Shown here piece by piece: positions 15,962 through 25,100 of a stretch of 64,000 nt of DNA (position 1 is the stretch's first letter; the number at the start of each line of letters is the position of its first letter). The stretch is from Bradyrhizobium sp. CCGUVB4N (GTDB taxonomy: Bacteria; Pseudomonadota; Alphaproteobacteria; Rhizobiales; Xanthobacteraceae). The stretch is from NCBI RefSeq assembly GCF_024199945.1, contig NZ_JANADP010000001.1, positions 5,022,001-5,086,000 of the forward strand, read 5' to 3'. The notes under the pieces were generated by a model. That model saw nothing but the letters and a program-made list of their open reading frames with translations. It had not been told where the DNA came from and did no database searches. Made by a program: the position numbers and the translations under genes.

Positions 15962-17809
15962 ATGTTCATGTTCCAGCGCCTGCTCGAGGGCCCCAGCGTC
16001 CGATTCTGCAGCATCGCTTTGGCCCTCGCCATCGGGCTGTCGGCGTTCGGCGGCGCGCGAGCCGAGGAGGCCCATGCGATCGCCATGCACGGCAAGCCGG
16101 CGTTGCCGGCCGATTTCACCCACATGCCCTATGCCAACCCCGATGCCACCAAGGGCGGCCGGCTGACCTGGGGCATCCTCGGCACCTTCGACAGCCTCAA
16201 CCCCTTCATCGTGAAGGGACTGGCCGTGCAGCCGATCCGCGCCTACGTGGTCGAAAGCCTGCTCTCGCGCGGCCAGGACGAGCCGTTCACGCTCTATGGC
16301 CTGCTCGCCAAGACCGTCGAGACCGATGACGAGCGCAGCTACGTCACGTTCCGCATCGATCCCCGCGCGCGCTTCTCCGACGGCAAGCAGGTCACTGCCG
16401 AGGACGTGCTGTTCTCCTGGCAGCTGCTGCGCGACCACGGCCGTCCCAACCTCCGGCAATATTACGCCAAGGTCGCCAAGGCCGAGGCGCCCGATCCCCT
16501 CACCGTCCGCTTCGACCTCGCCGGCGCCAACGATCGCGAGCTGCCGCTGATCCTCGGCCTGATGCCGATCCTGCCGAAGCACGCCGTCGATGTCGCGACC
16601 TTCGAGGAGACGACGCTGACCGGGCCGATTGCCTCGGGCCCGTATCGCGTCACGGCGGTCAAGCCCGGCGCCAGCGTGACGCTCTCGCGCAATCCCGATT
16701 ATTGGGGCCGCGATCTCCCGATCAATCGCGGGCTGTTCAATTTCGACGAGATCCGGCTCGACTATTTTCGCGAAGCCAACGGCCAGTTCGAAGCCTTCAA
16801 GCGCGGCCTCTATGATTTTCGCGTCGAGCACGAGCCGTTGCGGTGGCACGACGGCTACGATTTTCCGGCCGCCAGGAACGGCGACGTGATCCGCGACACC
16901 ATCAAACCCGGCGTGCCGCAGCCGTCTGAATTCCTGGTGTTCAACACCCGCCGTCCGATCTTCGCCGACATCCGCGTGCGCCAGGCGCTGACGCTGCTGT
17001 TCGATTTCGAGCTGGTCAATCGCAACTATTTCTTCTCGCTGTATTCGCGGGTCGCCGGCTATTTCGCGGGATCCGACCTCTCGGCCTATGGCCGCCCTGC
17101 GGATGCACGCGAACGCGAATTGCTGAAGCCGTTTGCCGCGCAGATCCCGCCGGACATCATGGACGGCAGCTACCGCCTTCCCGTCACCGACGGCTCGGGG
17201 CGCGACCGGACGACGCTGCGCGCTGCGCTAAAACTCCTGTCCGACGCCGGTTACGATCTCGACGGCACCGTGCTGCGCAACCGCGCGACCAAGGCCCCCT
17301 TCACCTTCGAGATGCTGGTGACGACCCGCGACCAGGAGCGCATCGCGCTCGCCTTCCAGCGCGACCTCAAACGCGCCGGCATCGCGCCGAGCGTGCGCTC
17401 GGTCGATCCCGTGCAGTTCGACCAGCGCCGGCTGGCCTATGAGTTCGACATGATCCAGAACCGCTGGGACCAGTCGCTGTCGCCCGGCAACGAGCAGTAT
17501 TTCTATTGGGGCAGTGCTGCCGCCGACAATCCGGGCACCCGCAACTACATGGGCGCCAGGGATCCCGCCATCGACGCGATGATCAAAGCCCTTTTGGAGG
17601 CCCGTGATCATACGGCTTTTGCCGCGGCGGTCCGGGCACTCGACCGCGCCTTGATCGCGGGCTTCTACACAATCCCCCTGTTTAACGTATCCGAACAATG
17701 GATCGCGCGCTGGAATCGGATAGAACGACCATCGACCACGGCGTTGTCCGGCTATCTGCCGGAGACCTGGTGGTCGAAGGGTGAGCCTCAAGCCAGTCCA
17801 GCGAAGTGA
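15962..17809 (+). CDS. ABC transporter substrate-binding protein, family 5 (YejA-like)
   Basis: A 615-residue periplasmic solute-binding protein of the peptide/oligopeptide family 5 (SBP_bac_5), with a signal peptide (residues about 1-35, ALAIGLSAFGGARAEE). Features are AMHGKPALPADFTHMPYANP and TWGILGTFDSLNPFIVKGLA, typical of YejA-like peptide/microcin-C binding proteins. No permease or ATPase gene is adjacent, so partner components are elsewhere. The next gene overlaps or abuts its stop, which suggests co-transcription. Confidence 0.88.
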   Translation: MFMFQRLLEGPSVRFCSIALALAIGLSAFGGARAEEAHAIAMHGKPALPADFTHMPYANPDATKGGRLTWGILGTFDSLNPFIVKGLAVQPIRAYVVESLLSRGQDEPFTLYGLLAKTVETDDERSYVTFRIDPRARFSDGKQVTAEDVLFSWQLLRDHGRPNLRQYYAKVAKAEAPDPLTVRFDLAGANDRELPLILGLMPILPKHAVDVATFEETTLTGPIASGPYRVTAVKPGASVTLSRNPDYWGRDLPINRGLFNFDEIRLDYFREANGQFEAFKRGLYDFRVEHEPLRWHDGYDFPAARNGDVIRDTIKPGVPQPSEFLVFNTRRPIFADIRVRQALTLLFDFELVNRNYFFSLYSRVAGYFAGSDLSAYGRPADARERELLKPFAAQIPPDIMDGSYRLPVTDGSGRDRTTLRAALKLLSDAGYDLDGTVLRNRATKAPFTFEMLVTTRDQERIALAFQRDLKRAGIAPSVRSVDPVQFDQRRLAYEFDMIQNRWDQSLSPGNEQYFYWGSAAADNPGTRNYMGARDPAIDAMIKALLEARDHTAFAAAVRALDRALIAGFYTIPLFNVSEQWIARWNRIERPSTTALSGYLPETWWSKGEPQASPAK

Positions 17810-17813
17810 CGCC

Positions 17814-19316
17814 GTGAACCAGCCAGCCGTATCGCCGACGCTCGACACGCTGTTCCAGCGGACGCTGATGCGACAGCCGCACGCGCCCGCCCTGCTCGAT
17901 CCGCTCAACAAATCCCGCATCACCGGGCACCAGCCGCGGCGGCTGACCTATGCCGAAGCCGACACGGCCATCGAGGCGCTGTCGGCGCATTTCGTCGAAT
18001 CGGGCCTGCCGGCCAATTCGGTGATCGCCATCCAGTTGCCTTCCACGGTCGAGTTCGTGCTGACGGTGCTCGCCGCCCATCGCGCCGGCCTCGTGGTCGC
18101 CGTGCTGCCGCTGCTGTGGCGGCAGGCAGAGCTGGCGGCCGCGCTCAACCGCACCGCGGCGCGCGCCATCGTCACCATGAGCAAGGTCGACGGCGTCAGC
18201 TATTCCGACCTTGCGATGCATGCGGCCGCCGAAGCCTTCTCGATTCGCCACGTCTTCGGCTTCGGCGCCGATCTGCCCGAAGGCATGGCCTCGCTCGACG
18301 AGGTGCTCACGCGCCCGCCCGGCACCACGCGCGCGGTGATCCAGGACGGCCGCAAGGCGGCTATGATCTCCTTCGACGTCACGGCCGAAGGATTCCGCCC
18401 GGTGCCGCGGCCGCATTTCAGCCTGATCGCGGGCGGGCTTGCGATGTCGCTGGAAGCCGACATCCAGCAGGGCGCGACCGTAATGTCGGCGTTCACGCCG
18501 ATGTCATTCGCGGGCCTCGCCTCCTCGCTCGCGGTGTGGCTGCTCTGCGGCGGCACGCTGGCGCTGCATCATCCGTTCGAGAGCGAGGTGCTGGAGCAGC
18601 AGATCAATGAGCACGCATGCGACGTGTTGATCGCGCCGGCCCAGCTCGCACTGCGGCTTGGCGATTCGAATCTCGCGGCGCGGATGCCGACCTTGCGCAA
18701 TGTCATCGGGCTCTGGCGCGCGCCGGAGCAGGTGGCCGCAAGCGAAGCCTGGATCGCGCCGCATGCGCCGCTCACGGACGTCTATCTGTTCGGCGAGGCC
18801 GGGCTGTTCGGCGCCCGGCGTGGCGAGGACGGCGTGCCGGTGACGGTGATGCCGGGACCGCATGGCGCTCCGCGCGAGCAGTCCGGCTCCTCGATCGCGG
18901 GCGATATCCTGCTGACCCCGAAGGGCACGCTCGGCCTGCGCGGCCCGATGGTGCCGATCGCGGCCTACGCTCCGCCGCAGCCGGTCGGCGAGACCCTGAC
19001 GGCGCAGCCGCCTCGCGACTACGTCGACACCGGCTATGCCGCGCGGATCGACCGCGCCAGTGGCGCAATCTGCATCACCGCGCCGCCCTCCGGCATCATG
19101 GCGGTCGGCGGCTATCGCTTCCTCTCCAACGACCTCCAGGAATGGGCACGCCGGCTCGGCCAGGGCGCGTTGCTGACGGCCCTGCCCGACCGCCTCTCGG
19201 GCCATCGGCTGGCCGGCCGGGCCCAGGACAATACCCGCGCCCGCGAGGCGCTGAGCGAACTCGGCCTTAACCCCCTGATGGTCGAGGCTTTTCGCGACCG
19301 CTCCGGGCCGGTTTGA
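17814..19316 (+). CDS. Degenerate adenylate-forming (AMP-binding-like) protein
   Basis: About 500 residues with the overall layout of the ANL adenylating family: LTYAEADTAIEALSAHFVES and LPSTVEFVLTVLAAHRAGLV in the N-domain, and YVDTGYAARIDRASGAICIT followed by IMAVGGYRF in the hinge. The ATP-binding P-loop (normally TSGTTGxPK) is replaced by a stretch reading FDVTAEGFRPVPRPH, and the short C-terminus ends without the usual catalytic Lys motif. Acyl/aminoacyl adenylation is therefore doubtful. The start is a GTG at 17814, just after the preceding stop; an alternative GTG at 17781 overlaps the preceding gene by 29 bases. Confidence 0.75.
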   Translation: MNQPAVSPTLDTLFQRTLMRQPHAPALLDPLNKSRITGHQPRRLTYAEADTAIEALSAHFVESGLPANSVIAIQLPSTVEFVLTVLAAHRAGLVVAVLPLLWRQAELAAALNRTAARAIVTMSKVDGVSYSDLAMHAAAEAFSIRHVFGFGADLPEGMASLDEVLTRPPGTTRAVIQDGRKAAMISFDVTAEGFRPVPRPHFSLIAGGLAMSLEADIQQGATVMSAFTPMSFAGLASSLAVWLLCGGTLALHHPFESEVLEQQINEHACDVLIAPAQLALRLGDSNLAARMPTLRNVIGLWRAPEQVAASEAWIAPHAPLTDVYLFGEAGLFGARRGEDGVPVTVMPGPHGAPREQSGSSIAGDILLTPKGTLGLRGPMVPIAAYAPPQPVGETLTAQPPRDYVDTGYAARIDRASGAICITAPPSGIMAVGGYRFLSNDLQEWARRLGQGALLTALPDRLSGHRLAGRAQDNTRAREALSELGLNPLMVEAFRDRSGPV

Positions 19317-19400
19317 GCACAGTTTTGGCTGGAACATTGACGCTGCATTAAGGCCGCCGGACTAGATTGCGCTGCATCGATTGTGTGATCAGAGTATCCC

Positions 19401-20624
19401 ATGTCCCAGGCGGGCCCGATCCTGTTTGTGTCCAATGCCGAGCGCCCCGCCTTCATCGCGGCGCTGGACGAGGCCCGTCTGTTTCCCATCGTCGACAGCG
19501 ACTGGGCGAGCGCGGCGCGCGCCGTCAGCGAGGTTCAGCCGGCCGCAGTCCTCGCCGCCATGTCAGCCGGCCACGAGCCCCATATCGCGCTCTTCGCCAA
19601 GAAGATCGCTGACCAGCCGCTTTATCTTCCATTGGTCGCGCTGGATGCGCAGACCCCGCTGCCCCACAACGCCTTGCCCTTCGCCACCCGCGGCAATGCT
19701 GCCGAACGCCTGATCGCGCGCCTGCGCGCCGCGATCCGCGTCCGCACGCTGCACGCCACCGTGCTGCGCCGGCTGCCGGAGGCGAAGGTCGCCGTGCCGG
19801 AGGCCGATCCGGTGCGCGATGCCATCGTGCTGCTGATCGGCCGCGGTGCCGCCTACCCGGCGCTCTCCGTCGCACTCGGCGAGCGCACCGGCGTGGTCGG
19901 CGCGCTCTCGATCGAGGCCGCCGCAAAACATCTCAACACCCGCGACATCGACGGCGTCGTGCTCTCCGACGGTTTCACCCCGCGCGTCACCGATGCCTTC
20001 CTCACGGTGCTTGCGGAGGACACGCGCTTCCGCAACCTCCCGGTGGTCGTCACCGCGCATCAGCTCACCCAGAGCTACGACCTGCCCAATCTCGAGCTGA
20101 TCGCGGGCGAACCTGCGAAGGTCGCGGCCAATGCGCTGCCGCTGATCCGCCAGCACGCGATGGAAGCGCAACTGAGCCGCACGCTGCGCTCGATCGACGC
20201 CGGCGGCTGGCTCGACCCGCGCAGCGGCCTGTTGACGGTCGAAGCCTTCGCGCGCGATTTTGCCAAGGCGGTCGAGCAGACGCTTGCCCGCGGCGGCGGC
20301 CTGTCGGTGGCGCGTTTCGCCTTCGATCCCGGCAATCCCCGCGCGCAGCTCGATGCCGCACGCATCCTCAGCCGCCTGATGCGGCAGATGGATTTTGGCG
20401 CCGCGCAGAAGGACGGCTCGGTGATCGTGGTGTTCGCCGAGACCGACTTCCGCACCGCGCACATGATCGCCCGACGACTGTCGGCGGTGATGAAGCACAC
20501 GTCCAACGGCAAGCACGAGATGCGCAGTGATCCCGTCGTCAGCGTGGATTCGCTGTCGCCGTCGGATACGGCAAGGTCGTTGCTCGGACGGCTATCGGCG
20601 GACGCGTCAAGGGCGGCGTCGTAG
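19401..20624 (+). CDS. Degenerate GGDEF-type protein with receiver-like regions
   Basis: A 407-residue cytoplasmic protein. Residues about 1-120 and 135-250 look like two receiver-type alpha/beta domains (GPILFVSNAERPAFIAALDE; AIVLLIGRGAAYPALSVALG) without clear phospho-acceptor Asp clusters. Residues about 265-385 follow a GGDEF layout, with DPRSGLLTVEAFARDF in place of DxLTGLxNRRxF. The GGDEF signature itself is missing: the equivalent stretch reads MDFGAAQKDGSVIVVF. This recalls a PleD-like architecture that has lost cyclase activity. The last codons and stop fall in a 29-base repeat shared with 22019-22047. Confidence 0.75.
   Translation: MSQAGPILFVSNAERPAFIAALDEARLFPIVDSDWASAARAVSEVQPAAVLAAMSAGHEPHIALFAKKIADQPLYLPLVALDAQTPLPHNALPFATRGNAAERLIARLRAAIRVRTLHATVLRRLPEAKVAVPEADPVRDAIVLLIGRGAAYPALSVALGERTGVVGALSIEAAAKHLNTRDIDGVVLSDGFTPRVTDAFLTVLAEDTRFRNLPVVVTAHQLTQSYDLPNLELIAGEPAKVAANALPLIRQHAMEAQLSRTLRSIDAGGWLDPRSGLLTVEAFARDFAKAVEQTLARGGGLSVARFAFDPGNPRAQLDAARILSRLMRQMDFGAAQKDGSVIVVFAETDFRTAHMIARRLSAVMKHTSNGKHEMRSDPVVSVDSLSPSDTARSLLGRLSADASRAAS
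20596..20624. repeat. Short dispersed repeat, copy A (gene 3' end)
   Basis: A 29-base unit containing GCGTCAAGGGCGGCGTCGTAG, matching 22019-22047 at 25 of 29 positions. It supplies the last codons and the TAG stop of the GGDEF-like gene. Confidence 0.6.
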
Positions 20625-20663
20625 GTAGGCCGGCGCAGACGCAAGACACGACGCGGCCGCATG

Positions 20664-21290
20664 TCATGTCGACGCAACCCTCATGATATCCAGCGTTCCG
20701 CGAAAGATCATGTCGACTGCCACGTACAGAATCACGGCCAGGCCGACGTAGGCAATCCATCGTTGATCGTGCAGCAGGCGCGCTATGAAAGAAGCGGCCA
20801 CGCCCATCATCGCAATGGAAAGCCCCAAGCCGAAAATCATGACCACGGGATGCTCGCGTGCCGCCCCTGCAACAGCCAGGACATTATCGAGCGACATGGA
20901 AACGTCGGCCACGATAATCTGCCAACTCGCTTGGACGAGTGTTTTGCGGGGCTGGCTTCCTGCGCTTGCTCCGGCCTCCCTCGCACCTGCGGGCCCTGTC
21001 GAGGAGGCGCGCAACTCTCGCCACATTTTCCAACACACCCACAACAACAGGATTCCGCCGGCGAGCAGGAGGCCGACGATCTGGAGGATTTGCGTGGCTA
21101 ACACGGCGAACAGCACGCGCAGAATCGTCGCGACGACGATGCCGATCAGGATCGCCTTGGCCCGTTGCGTCTGAGGAAGTCCGGCGGCGGCAAGACCGAT
21201 GACGATGGCGTTATCGCCAGCGAGCACGAGGTCGATCAGAACGACCTGCAAAAGAACGTTCAGGACATCTGTGATGGGAAATTCAATCAC
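20664..21290 (-). CDS. TerC family membrane protein (YjbE type)
   Basis: A 208-residue membrane protein with six to seven hydrophobic segments and the paired acidic motifs VVLIDLVLAGDNAIVIGLAA and IIVADVSMSLDNVLAVAGAA, characteristic of YjbE-type TerC proteins. This group is associated with manganese export. It is shorter than and distinct from the TerC at 10610-11344. The ATG at 21290 overlaps the end of an upstream small membrane-protein gene by 8 bases, so the two are coupled. Confidence 0.87.
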   Translation of the reverse strand: MIEFPITDVLNVLLQVVLIDLVLAGDNAIVIGLAAAGLPQTQRAKAILIGIVVATILRVLFAVLATQILQIVGLLLAGGILLLWVCWKMWRELRASSTGPAGAREAGASAGSQPRKTLVQASWQIIVADVSMSLDNVLAVAGAAREHPVVMIFGLGLSIAMMGVAASFIARLLHDQRWIAYVGLAVILYVAVDMIFRGTLDIMRVAST

Positions 21291-21618
21291 GGGTCAGCGG
21301 CTCGAAAAACAGTGCCACTTGATCCGGTTCGCTGAAAATCGCTGCGGCGCAACCCATCATGGTGAATGCACCAGCAATATCCCATAGCGTTACATTTTCC
21401 AGCGTTACATTTTCCGAATCCGTTCGGGCTAAAAGAGCGGCGATCATTGCGCCTGAGAAAAGCAGAATGCTGAGCGCAGGCAGGACGAGTTCGGACTCCA
21501 GCAAGTGGATCATCAACAATGCGGGTGCCGCGATCAGCATGCTCAATAGCGCGAGCATGCCGAAGGAATCCCGCCAGGGAGCATTCCTGTTTGTCCAGCT
21601 TGCATGAGGAGCAATCAT
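21283..21618 (-). CDS. Small membrane protein upstream of TerC
   Basis: A 111-residue protein of unknown family. Two hydrophobic segments (FGMLALLSMLIAAPALLMIH; LPALSILLFSGAMIAALLA) precede a third near the C-terminus (IAGAFTMMGCAAAIF). The ATG at 21618 (MIAPHASW) has GAGGA 4-5 bases upstream. A perfect 15-base tandem duplication (21386-21400 and 21401-21415) encodes the repeated NVTLE between segments. Coupling to the TerC gene suggests a shared membrane function. Confidence 0.65.
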   Translation of the reverse strand: MIAPHASWTNRNAPWRDSFGMLALLSMLIAAPALLMIHLLESELVLPALSILLFSGAMIAALLARTDSENVTLENVTLWDIAGAFTMMGCAAAIFSEPDQVALFFEPLTRD

Positions 21619-21716
21619 TTTGTCCTCTTGCAGAGGGGCGTCCCAACCGTGCCGGCGCCGCTCATTGACCGAACCATGTCTGGTCCGGATGGCCGGTTTG
21701 CCGACGCCTCCCTCGA

Positions 21717-21848
21717 TCAATGTTTTGTCGGGCGCCTACTTTCCACCAGCGAAATAACACCAGCAGCCACCACGGCAATCACGACGACGGTGGCAAGCGC
21801 CTCGACCGAGACCAGGGTCTCGTACCATTTGTTCCAAAGCTCGAGCAT
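21717..21848 (-). CDS. 43-residue single-pass membrane protein
   Basis: The frame MLELWNKWYETLVSVEALAT, then VVVIAVVAAGVISLVESRRP, ending TKH, has one clear hydrophobic helix and a positive C-terminal tail. AGGGG stands 7 bases before its ATG at 21848. It is first in a same-strand series with the 111-residue protein and TerC, about 100 bases upstream of the former. It is too short for standard gene callers. No family is recognised. Confidence 0.55.
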   Translation of the reverse strand: MLELWNKWYETLVSVEALATVVVIAVVAAGVISLVESRRPTKH

Positions 21849-22062
21849 GCGCTGGCCCCTATCGAGAGCCCACCCGCGATCGATCAAATCCACTCTCTGA
21901 AGGACGTGCCTTTGCTACCAAAAACGCAATGCTACCTATCGACGCGCGGGTTTTGACCGCGCGGCAACATGACTATGCACCGCAATCGAATTAAGCCGCC
22001 TTCTTGCTCCGCGTCTGTCCGCCGACGCATCAAGGGCGGCCTCGTAGCCACGACCTGGACCC
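21849..22062. other. Intergenic region upstream of the TerC cluster
   Basis: Non-coding stretch that completes a 346-base gap with the repeats to 22194. It should hold the TerC-cluster promoter on the minus strand. A GGTAGCA direct repeat flanks a T-rich segment (21908-21933). I looked for a yybP-ykoY manganese riboswitch signature and did not find a convincing one. Confidence 0.5.
22019..22047. repeat. Short dispersed repeat, copy B
   Basis: Matches 20596-20624 at 25 of 29 positions around GCATCAAGGGCGGCCTCGTAG. Here it is intergenic and directly precedes the long inverted repeat at 22063. Confidence 0.6.
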
Positions 22063-22184
22063 GTAGGGTGGGCAAAGCGGCTTGTCCGCCGTAGCTCAGA
22101 GAGCGAAGGCGGAAGCGTGCCCACCACACCTATCGTCGAGGAAAAATCGTGGGCACGGCGCAAGAGCGCCTTTGCCCACCCTAC
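22063..22184. repeat. Long inverted repeat, GTAGGGTGGGCAAAG family, second copy
   Basis: Ends GTAGGGTGGGCAAAGCG and CGCCTTTGCCCACCCTAC match those of the 9450-9536 copy, as do the inner arms CGTGCCCAC / GTGGGCACG. This 122-base copy carries an extra internal hairpin (GCTTGTCCGCC... GGCGGAAGC). It lies just past the mfd stop. Confidence 0.88.
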
Positions 22185-22194
22185 GGCACCTCGC

Positions 22195-25100
22195 CTACGC
22201 CGCCTTCTTTTTCTGCGCAAGCTGCGCCAGCTGCCGCATGATCTCCGTGGTGCCGGCGAGACGTTCTTCCGGCGTCTCCCAATCCTGCAGGAACACCACC
22301 TTCATGTCGGGCCGGACCTTGGCGGCCTGACCATAGCTGCGGATGAACGACACCAGGCGGTCGGGATAGGCGAAGGAATTGTCGCGGAAGGTGATGACGG
22401 CGCCCTTCGGGCCGGCATCAATCTTGCCGACATTGGCCTGGCGGCAGAACGCCTTGATGGCGGCAACCTTGAAGAGATAGCGCACCTCGTCCGGCAGCAC
22501 GCCGAAGCGGTCGCGCATCTCGGCGCCAAAGTTGTCGATCTCCTCCTCGCTGTCGAGATCGGCGAGGCGCCGGTAGAGCGACAGCCGCACCGAGAGATCG
22601 CCGACATAATCCTCCGGAATGAGCACGGGCATGCCGATGGTGATGGTCGGCGACCAGCGGTCGGCGGCGGGCTCGGAAACGCCGGCCTTGAGGTTGACGA
22701 TCGCCTCCTCCAGCATCGACTGGTAGAGTTCGAAGCCGACTTCCTTGATGTGGCCTGACTGCTCCTCGCCGAGCAGATTGCCGGCGCCTCTGATATCGAG
22801 GTCGTGCGAGGCGAGCTGGAAGCCGGCGCCCAGCGTCTCCAGCGATTGCAGCACGGTGAGCCGGCGCTCAGCCTGTGTCGTGATCTTCTGCTGCGACGGC
22901 AATGTAAACAGCGCGTAGGCCCGCAGCTTGGAACGGCCGACGCGGCCGCGGAGCTGGTAGAGCTGGGCGAGACCGAACATGTCGGCGCGGTGCACGATCA
23001 GCGTGTTGGCGTTGGGAATGTCGAGACCGGATTCGACGATCGTGGTCGACAGCAGGATGTCGAACTTGCCGTCGTAGAACGCGGTCATGATGTCCTCGAT
23101 CACGGCAGGCGGCATCTGGCCGTGCGCGACCGCGACCTTCATCTCCGGCACGTTCTTGTCGAGGAAGTCCTTGACCTCGGCGAGGTCGTCGATGCGCGGC
23201 ACCACGTAGAACGCCTGGCCGCCGCGATAGCGCTCACGCAGCAGCGCCTCGCGGATCATCAGCGGATCGTGCGGGGCAACGAAAGTGCGCACCGCGAGAC
23301 GGTCGACCGGGGGCGAGGCAATGATCGAGAGCTCGCGGACACCGGTCAGCGCCAGTTGCAGCGTGCGCGGGATCGGCGTCGCCGACAGCGTCAGCACGTG
23401 CACCTCGGAACGCAGTGCCTTCAGCCTTTCCTTGTGGGTGACGCCGAAGTGCTGCTCCTCGTCGACGATGACGAGGCCGAGATCGCGGAACTTGATCGCC
23501 TTGCCGAGCAGCGCGTGGGTGCCGACGACGATATCGACCGAACCGTCGGCAATGCCCTTCTTGACCAGGTTCAGCTCCTTGGTCGCGACCAGGCGCGAGG
23601 CCTGCGCCACGTTCACCGGAAAGCCCTTGAAGCGCTCGGTGAAGGTCTTGGCGTGCTGGCGCGCGAGCAGCGTGGTCGGCACCACGACCGCGACCTGCTT
23701 GCCTTCGAGCGCAACGGCAAAGGCCGCACGCAGCGCCACCTCGGTCTTGCCGAAGCCGACGTCGCCGCAGATCAGACGATCCATGGGACGGCCGAGCTCG
23801 AGGTCCTTAAGGGTGGATTCGATGGCTCCTAACTGGTCCTCGGTCTCGTCATACGGGAAGCGCGCGCAGAACTCGTCATAGACGCCCTGCTGCACCGGCA
23901 TCTTGGGTGCCTCATGCAAATGGCGCGCAGCCGCGATCTTGATCAGCTCACCCGCGATCTCGCGGATGCGGTTCTTCAGCTTCGCCTTGCGGGTCTGCCA
24001 GCCGGAGCCGCCGAGACGGTCGAGCTCGACCGTGGTCTGGTCGGAGCCGTAGCGCGACAGCAGCTCGATGTTCTCGACCGGCAGGAACAGCTTTGTCTCG
24101 GCGGCATAGTGCAGCTCGAGACAGTCATGCGGCGCGCCGGCGACGTCCAGCGTCTGCAGGCCGATGAAGCGGCCGATACCGTGATCGACGTGGACGACGA
24201 TGTCGCCCGCGGTGAGGCTCGTCACCTCCGAGATGAAATTGTCGAGCTTGCGGCTCGCCTTGCGCGGACGCACCAGGCGGTCGCCCAGAATGTCCTGCTC
24301 GCTGATGAGAGCGATCTCGTCGGTCTCGAAACCGCTCTCCAGGCCGAGCACGGCGAGCATGGTCTCGTTGCGCGGGGTCGCCTGCACCGTCCGCCAGGCG
24401 TTGACGCTGGTGGTGTGGGTCAGCTTGTGGTCGCGCAGCATCGAGGTCATGCGGTCGCGCGAGCCTTCGCTCCAGAGTGCGATCACGACTTTCTTGCGGT
24501 TCGCCTGCAGGCCCATGACATGGGCGACGACGGACTCGAATACGTTGACCGTGCTGTCGTTGCGCTCGGGCGCAAAATCGCGGCCCTTGCGGGCGCCGGC
24601 ATCGACGACACTCGTGCCATCCGTCGGCACCGAAAATGCCGTCAGCCGCGCCAGCGGGATGTCGCCGATCCGCTTGCCCCACTCGCTCTCGGTCAGATAG
24701 AGCCGGTCGGGCGGCAGCGGCTTGTAGATGGCGCCGCCGCCCGGATGCTCCATCGCATCGCGGCGGGCCTCGTAATAGTCCTGGATCTGCTTGAAGCGCT
24801 CGCGGACGGCGTCCTCGGCCTGCGGCTCGATCGCGACGGCTGCCCCTTGCAGATAGTCGAACAGCGTGTCCATCCGGTCCTGGAACAGCGGCAGCCAGTG
24901 CTCCATGCCGGGATGGCGACGGCCTTCGCTGACCGCCTCGTACAGCGCATCGTCGCGCTCGGGTGCGCCGAACTCGGCGACATAGCCCATGCGGAAGCGG
25001 CGGATGGTGTCGGTGACGAGCTGGAATTCCGAGATCGGCACCAGGTCGAGCGCGCGCATGTCGAGCAGCGTGCGCTGGGTCTCGGCGTCGAAGGTCCGGA

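Noticed and set aside
21849..22000. yybP-ykoY manganese riboswitch ahead of the TerC cluster
   Set aside because: I looked for it because TerC genes often have one; the conserved loop sequences are not present.
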